Part shown: one piece after another, positions 57,823 to 64,000 of the stretch | Numbering within the stretch: the stretch's first letter is position 1 | How the letters are laid out: each line of letters opens with the position of its first letter | Assembly (NCBI GenBank): GCA_001949185.1 | Contig: BDGG01000002.1 | Location: forward strand, 5,632,448-5,696,447 | Origin: Ramazzottius varieornatus | Taxonomy: Eukaryota; Tardigrada; Eutardigrada; Parachela; Ramazzottiidae | DNA: 64,000 nt | Reading direction: 5' to 3' | Notes under the pieces: generated by a model | What the model was told of the DNA's origin: nothing | The model's input: the letters and a program-made list of their open reading frames with translations, nothing else | The model's database searches: none | Made by a program: the position numbers and the translations under genes

Positions 57823-60601
57823 ATGGCAACCCAAAGCGACAAAATGGCCGAGATGAAGTCCTGGAAGAATCATCCGGCCATCGAGAAATGCGTGCTGACT
57901 TTGTGCCTTGTGTTGGGAGCTGTGGTGCTGAAGATTCACTTAATATATGCCGTGATCCTTTCTGCTATACTGAACATTGCTTTCCGTGGTCTTACGCTGG
58001 ACGTCGTCGTCAAAACCCTTCCGCGAGACACCTGGTAAGCGTTTTGTAATTCATACCTCTTGCACTGACCATGAATCATGTGACGACTTCAAGGCTGTTC
58101 TGCAGGGCTGTTTTCCGGTTGATCAAATTGAAGTATGGAATGTGGCGCTTTACCTCGAGTCGCTCCACCGTGTCGTCACGCTTCGGTACGGTGGCTCGAA
58201 GACATCCACAGAAGCACGCTTTCCTGTATGAAGATCAGCTGTGGACCTTCCGAGACGTCGAGTGCTACTCTAATCAAGTGGCGCACTACTTTTCTGCAAT
58301 AGGAGAGTTTGCCATCGGAGAGACTATTGCATTGTACCTAACTTCCAGGTAGGTTCCTGTGAAGCTTCAGGCATGACACAAAGCTGCTTTAAACAGAGTG
58401 TTCCCTTTGTAGACCGGAGTACGTGGCGTTGTGGCTCGGTCTGTCGAAGATCGGCTGTATATCCTCACTGTTGAACTCGCAGCTGCGCAGCGATCCTTTG
58501 GTCCATAGTCTGAACTGCTGTCATGCCAAAGCGATCATTATAGGCGAAGAGCTAGTCGATGTGGCGGCAGAGCTTCGGTCTAGACTACCGTCCCTGCAAG
58601 TGTTCGTACTTGGCCAACGCGGAAGACCCTTTCGTGGCGCACTTCCGGCCGGTACAATAAGTCTGGATGCAGTCCTACCGGAAATGCCCGTCGAACCACC
58701 AAAGGTAATCAGTGCTAATTTCTACTAAACAGGACGATTCCTGGCAGTCACGATGGCTGATTCAAATATCTTCCCAGCGCAAAGTGAGCATGACGAAGAA
58801 GGACGATCGGTTGTTTTACATTTTCACCAGCGGGACGACCGGTCTGCCAAAAGCAGCCATCATCACCAACGCCCGCTTTTTCTACATGGCCTTTGGAATC
58901 TCTTCGCTGCTAGACGTCTTGCCCAAAGATATCATCTACTGCCCTTTGCCCCTGTACCACACTGCTGGAGGTCCGCGTAGTCGCATACTTCTTCGTTTGG
59001 TGATGTTTGGGTTCTGAGTAACGTAACGATTGGCGAAGGCGATCTTGACTAAATTCCTTGTTCCTGCATGTAGGAATTCTGGGTGTCGGTCAAGTTCTGC
59101 TGAACGGATCCACCGTCGCACTGCGCAACAAGTTCTCCGCGTCGCAGTTTTGGCTGGACTGCGCCAAACATCGATGCACGGTATGTGAACCTCGACAGAT
59201 CAATGGGAAAGGTCTTTCCTCTTTGAGTAACGAAATATTTTTGGTTGAGTATTCTTCTTCTGACAGAATATCTTGTTTTAGGTGGCTCAGTATATTGGTG
59301 AGATTTGCCGGTACCTACTCGTGCAAAAGCCAACACCAGCTGATCGTAACCATTCCGTCCGAATGATGTACGGGAATGGTCTCAAAGCGGAAATTTGGAA
59401 GCAGTTTCAAGATCGTTTTGGCGTCGCTCAGATGGGTGAGTTTTATGGGGCAACGGAAGGAAATGCCAGCCTGATCAACACTCATAACAAGATCGGCGCT
59501 GTCGGCTTTGTGTCGATGCTCTGTCCAAGAGCTTACCCGGTGAAACTTATCCGCGTGGACCCCGTTAGCAATGATGTCCTTCGGGATAAGCACGGCATGG
59601 CTATCCAGTGCAAACCAGGTATTGCTTCGCTTTCAAGTAGAAAGTCGAAAAAAATTTAGTAAAATCTGCTTCTTTTCAACGGACAAATTCAATCGTATCA
59701 ATTCATTGTACAAAATGAATATCATGTAGTCGTGTTTGCTAACATGGTTTACGGTTGTTCTTTTACAGGCGAGGCTGGCGAGCTAGTAGGGAAAATTTCT
59801 GCCAGTGGAATCCACAAGTTTGATGGTTATTGCAATGGAGATGCCACGAAGAAGAAGATTGCACATGACGTCATTTCGAAGGGCGACAGCTTTTTCTTGA
59901 CAGGTAACATCGAATTGCTCCTTCAGTCTGATTGAACATCTTCTCAGGTGTGGAACTTTCCAGGAGATATACTGGTAATGGACGAGTATGGTTTCATGTA
60001 TTTCAAAGACCGAACTGGCGATACTTTCCGCTGGCGTGGTGAAAACGTTTCCACCAGCGAAGTTGAGGCAGCTGTTAGTCGTAGCGTCGGTTTGGAAGCG
60101 GTTATCGTTTTCGGTGTTACTATTCCAGGTAAATGACGGAACATTCGCGAACTTCTTTTGGATATTTCTTACAGTCTTTGCTGCTTGTGGCAGGGTGTGA
60201 GGGTCGAGCTGGAATGGCGTGTGTCACAGGAGACAGCAGGAAGGTGGACCTTCAACGACTAAACAGTGATCTGAAACGCAGCTTGCCGGCGTACGCCAGG
60301 CCTATTTTCCTTCGCTTTATTTCCAAAGTTGACGAGACCGGTAATTGATGACAGACCTCAAGTAGAAGGCTAGGCCTAAGAAAGATATAAGCCGTTTCTA
60401 TTCCATTTTTCATGATTCCATTTTTCTCCTTCTATCGTAGGCACTTTCAAACTGATCAAACATCGATTGCAAACGCAAGGTTTCAATCCTCGAGCAGCTC
60501 ACCCCGACAAGCTCTTCTACTTGGACCCTAAGATTGGAGAGTATCAGCCGCTGGACGAGGATGTCTTTGCCAATATAAGTTCGAGAGCCATTCCTTTCTA
60601 A
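57823..60601 (+). CDS. Fatty acid transport protein / very long chain acyl-CoA synthetase (SLC27A)
   Basis: FATP proteins drive fatty acid uptake by converting incoming fatty acids to acyl-CoA at the ER or plasma membrane. Ten exons: 57823-58034, 58106-58348, 58413-58704, 58733-58970, 59074-59180, 59282-59618, 59769-59903, 59964-60128, 60194-60340 and 60441-60601. Phases close to 678 aa. An N-terminal hydrophobic anchor (residues about 24-55) precedes the enzyme. The AMP-binding motif is [15 protein letters not shown]. Then come [25 protein letters not shown] and the FATP signature [32 protein letters not shown] and a C-terminus with ISSRAIPF follow. The GENVST block and N-terminal anchor separate it from the ACSL and ACSBG families. 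It is most like FATP1/FATP4, but the subgroup is not decided. Several introns are only about 60-70 bp. Confidence 0.95.
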
Positions 60602-61084
60602 ACACTACTTCCCGGTCGACACACATGCGCGCTTTCGTTGCTGGGACTTGCTCAAGATCACTGCAGAGGTATACCAAGGTCCACGGCACACACACTTCCG
60701 TCAAACAAAATCTCTCTGTATTTTCTCGTACTTACATTCTTCGCAAGCTTTCCGCCTTCTTCGTTCTTTGGTCTTTGATTTGTAGGCTTATTAATTAGCT
60801 GTCTCTGTCATCTCGTTTTTAGGATCGTTGCTGTATTACTAGCATGATACTGTAATTTATATTTGGGTGTTTTGTTTTATCTTTTTACCTTTCTGTAATC
60901 TGTACAACTTCAATTCCACCACGATACGATCGCAGCCTTGTGGTTTCCCACCTGATCCCGTAAGACCTCTGTTCGTATTACACTGTGGACCGTTCAGTAG
61001 TTTTACCGTAATGATAAACTAAAAGGACTGTAGAAAACAACAGAAATAACAAAGAAAACAGAATATTCCGCTCACAAAGGAAAT
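60602..61084. other. convergent 3' spacer, SLC27A / NOL9
   Basis: AT-rich 3' UTR sequence of both genes. No further feature seen. Confidence 0.55.
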
Positions 61085-63613
61085 CTAAGAAAGTTCTCGT
61101 GCATCAACCTTCGGCACAGGTCCCTCGTAGTTCTTCAAGTCTTGATTCAGAAAGACTTCTTCCGGCGTAATTATGGTTCCACGTATCAGCAGGTTGACTT
61201 TACCCAGTTCCTCCAGAGGCAACGGCGTCAGCACGTAGCACAGCTCATTGGCCGTATCAATGGCGCGAACAATGCCGAAGCCCAGCGTCTGGCAGATAGG
61301 AATCTCTCGAAGAACCTGGACTCCTCCATACTGCTCAGGCTTCTCCACAGAGTCTTTCTCAAACACCGCGAGACCAACATACGAGCACATTAAGACAACC
61401 AGAAAATGAGTCAAAGGAATATGCGGGTCAGAAAAGCATAGAGTAACGTCACGTAAAGACACCGAATACGGAGTAACATCGTTGATGGAACTCAACGAAG
61501 GGCTGATACGACTAAGGTACATCAACTGTGACAGCTTTCGTCTTTGCGGTGCGGAGAAAGCCCCCTTCACATCTTTGTACTTCACATCGGAAGTATACGT
61601 TCTGCACACCGAGTTCGGAGCTCTTCTGAGTTCATGAGCCACCCTCATTTTGGCTTCTTGGACCAGATCAACGATCAGGTTCGGTCTGACCAAGTCTGAT
61701 ATGTCCATCAAAAGTTTGCGACCAAGTCCTTCCACCCAACCCATAGTGTTCACCACCAGCGGCGTAGACTGTTGTCTTCCAGCCTTCCACACACTGTGGA
61801 CCGCACGGTCGTAGATACGGTTGACCGAGCTCGCATCACAAGAACCCACGTAAGTGCATGAGACGGGTGAATGAAGTCGGGCGAACGGCGGACCGAAGAC
61901 TGGAGCGGTTATCGTATGCATGGCGATGCAGCCAGGTGGATTAAACTCGCTCTGACCAATGTCGCAGTCGAGACACTGGACCGCGGGAAAATACTGTAGG
62001 AGACTATTGAGCACAAAGCGAACTGTCGTGGACTTTCCCACGTTCTTCGATCCACAGAGAAGGATGACCGGATTCATAACGATCCGCAGAGCGGAGAGCT
62101 CTTGAGCAATGTCTTTCCACAGGGGAGCCTGTGAGAAAAGTAAGTCGTGGATCACTTTCCGTGACCGAATTTCCCGTTGCTCTTTATCAGTTTAACAAAT
62201 CCAATATTTTGGTCGAACCTATTACCCACTGCTTACATTCGAACAGTGTTCATGTAAAATTAATAAACAGATTCTCACCTGATGATCGACAAAGGAGAAG
62301 GAGTTGAGGGCAGCGACTTTACCATCAGCTACTCGTCCTTGTCCATTTCCGGTTCTTTTCACTATGCACGCCGGAAACAGTTGCTTACTTCCATCCAGTT
62401 CCGTTCCCAGACTTTCAGCCGTATATGTCGGTATCAAGTTCGGGCTGAGCTTCACTACATGCCACAGCAAAGGATCAGACACCCTGTTCGTGCACGACAG
62501 CAAGACTACAGCTGAGATCTGCCCAGGAAACTTCAACAGTGCATTCAGCACTTCAAGATAATGCACCTGCTCGAACCGTCCTTCGGCTCTCTTTTCAAAC
62601 TCTTCCACTCGAACATCGTCTGGTCCACCGAACAGCGACAAGTAGCTTTCGCACGAGAACGACGGCACCACGATCTCGTCTTTCTCGGGCGTGAGCGCAT
62701 ACCCGGCGATGTTAGCCACACCGGCGTAACACTTGAAGCGAGCTATGCCAGCTAAAACTGTCGGGTAACCACTCTTTGGCAGGAGCAGCCAGTAAGCGGC
62801 GTTAGTTACACGGATTAGCGAATCACCGAAAGACATCGGCGGATCTACAAACTCGTCCACTTCCGGTGCTGCTACTGGACCGGAAGTATCTTGTTGACCA
62901 CCGATTCTGAATCTCAAAGCGTCTACCCGTTGCTGTGGAAGTAGCTGATGGACATTGACGTTCATGAACAAGCCGTTATAAGTACCTGGCTTTGGAGGAG
63001 TTTGAGGGTTTGTCTGTTGTAGGGAGTTCATGGAGCTTGTTCCTAGAACGGGAATCGACTGTCCAGGCGCTTCCAGCGTGCTGAAGTTGACTGCGATGTT
63101 CGTCTTCTTGTTCTGGGGAATAACCATCTTTTGTCCGTACAATGCCCCATCCTGACGGGGTTCTAAACAGAGAGAACAAACAAATGCATTGTATGCTTAT
63201 TCAATGAAACAGACACTTCCGGCACCAAGGTAGCATTAACAGAATGTACTTTTCGCCTTCTTCTGCGCTAGTCCATTCTCTCTTTGGAGCCTCTTGAGTC
63301 GTTTCTTACCAATCTTAACATTAGCATCTGAATTACCTCCGCCATCTTTCTTCTTTTGCTTCTTTGAAGATTTCCTTGCTTTCGGAGGTACAGAATAAGA
63401 GGGAGGCTGACTTGGGCTAGCTGCACTGCTCGTGGACTGTGCTGGTGGAGACTGAACAGCGCCTGTCTTCTTCTTCGCTGGCATCTCTGGAAGGCCTGGC
63501 ATGGCTCCAGTTCCCTTGACGTCTTCGATGAAGATGATATCGTCGTCTTCGTTATTTGCGCCGCCATCTTCAGAATCGGATGTGATGGTAATGATATCCG
63601 GTGGTGTCTCCAT
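61085..63613 (-). CDS. NOL9: Polynucleotide 5'-hydroxyl kinase NOL9 (Grc3)
   Basis: Nucleolar RNA kinase that phosphorylates 5'-OH ends during rRNA ITS2 processing, partnered with LAS1L. Three exons, 63250-63613, 62279-63162 and 61085-62128, in phase to 763 aa (human 702). The N-terminal region is acidic then strongly basic (KKQKKKDGGG, GKKRLKRLQRENG), which suits nuclear or nucleolar targeting. The kinase domain has Walker A GSKNVGKST at residues 442-450, LDCDIGQSEFNPPG, and VVNTMGWVEGLG. The C-terminal domain has GLAVFEKDSVE and ICQTLGFGIVRAID, followed by the family ending with RGTIITPEEVFLN. CLP1 shares the kinase fold but not the long N-terminus. The donor of exon 1 is taken as GTACAT; an alternative GT lies 6 nt farther on. 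Confidence 0.93.
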
Positions 63614-64000
63614 GTCTGGAAGCTTGTTAGGTGGTGAAATGCGATGTAGGGAAGACTGTCGATCCCTTGTTAAAATGTCCTAGCTGCCAATCTCCATGAC
63701 GGAGGCATATCGGCAACTGCAAAAGAAATGCCAAATATTTGAGGAGCGAAGAGCAGGAGATAAAACTGAGATTCCCACTGATGGAAATGTTTTTGATTCA
63801 CATACATGAGGTGCTAAAGGGGCCTTGCCGGAACGTTGATCACACTAATTGAGCGATTGATTGATTACGTTCCGCTAAGTAGGTAGGACCGATATGGTGT
63901 ACGTCACACGTTGATGATATACAGTACGTAATGTGATATAAAACAAAATTCAAGATGAGCTCTTCATTCAATCTAAGAATTTGAACAACAAAAGAAAACC
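63614..64000. other. NOL9 upstream region
   Basis: 5' UTR and promoter side of NOL9 up to the window edge. A short GATT repeat near 63857 is the only feature noted. Confidence 0.5.

Noticed and set aside
58277-58290. AAGTGGCGCACTA inside SLC27A exon 2, identical to the foldback arm
   Set aside because: It encodes QVAHY in a conserved part of the protein and has no facing arm, so it is a chance match rather than an element copy.
1-64000. CRISPR arrays, operons or bacterial-type features
   Set aside because: Intron-rich animal genes throughout; no direct-repeat arrays with spacers and no sign of horizontally acquired prokaryotic genes were seen.

Overview
The window is eukaryotic nuclear DNA from an invertebrate animal. 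Nearly every gene is split by short GT-AG introns (mostly about 50-350 bp), and the proteins are animal-specific: prominin, kindlin, DEPTOR, PDZRN, an ERK-type MKP and a nuclear receptor. The fused nitrilase-Fhit gene is the invertebrate arrangement. A nuclear receptor with no ligand-binding domain and a Knirps-like tail after its zinc fingers points to an ecdysozoan. A tardigrade is my leading guess, from compactness and gene style only; no marker in the window proves it.

Layout. 0-6 kb (minus strand): the edge of a probable secreted-protein gene, a Knirps-like nuclear receptor, and the 3' half of a PDZRN3/4-type scaffold gene. 6-14.9 kb: a gene-poor stretch with a possible small unrecognised gene and two adjacent hairpins. 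14.9-24.9 kb: NitFhit (+), DEPTOR (-), an MKP-3-type phosphatase (+) and ribosomal protein eL29 (-). 25.7-38 kb: a bubblegum acyl-CoA synthetase (-) and a 19-exon prominin (+) that diverge from a 2.3 kb spacer. 38.6 kb: a tRNA-His(GTG). 39.2-50.7 kb: RFC1 (-), then three mitochondrial genes in a row: NFS1 (-), SLC25A3 phosphate carrier (+), PDHB (-). 51.6-64 kb: kindlin (-), an SLC27/FATP acyl-CoA synthetase-transporter (+) and the NOL9 polynucleotide kinase (-).

For most genes I rebuilt exon chains whose splice phases close without error from start to stop: NR 351 aa, NitFhit 478, DEPTOR 380, MKP 377, eL29 103, ACSBG 700, prominin 964, NFS1 480, SLC25A3 386, kindlin 728, SLC27A 678 and NOL9 763. 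The genes are unrelated housekeeping and signalling functions rather than a pathway cluster. The exception is the mitochondrial trio, where NFS1 and SLC25A3 start head to head about 0.5 kb apart.

The most notable non-genic signal is a family of short foldback elements. At least eight copies are scattered through introns and spacers. Each has arms like CCAAGTGGCGCA / TGCGCCACTTGG around a loop of about 25-30 nt, often with a second outer pair of arms. A separate 150 bp element with 34 bp near-perfect terminal inverted repeats and TA ends looks like a Tc1/mariner-type MITE.
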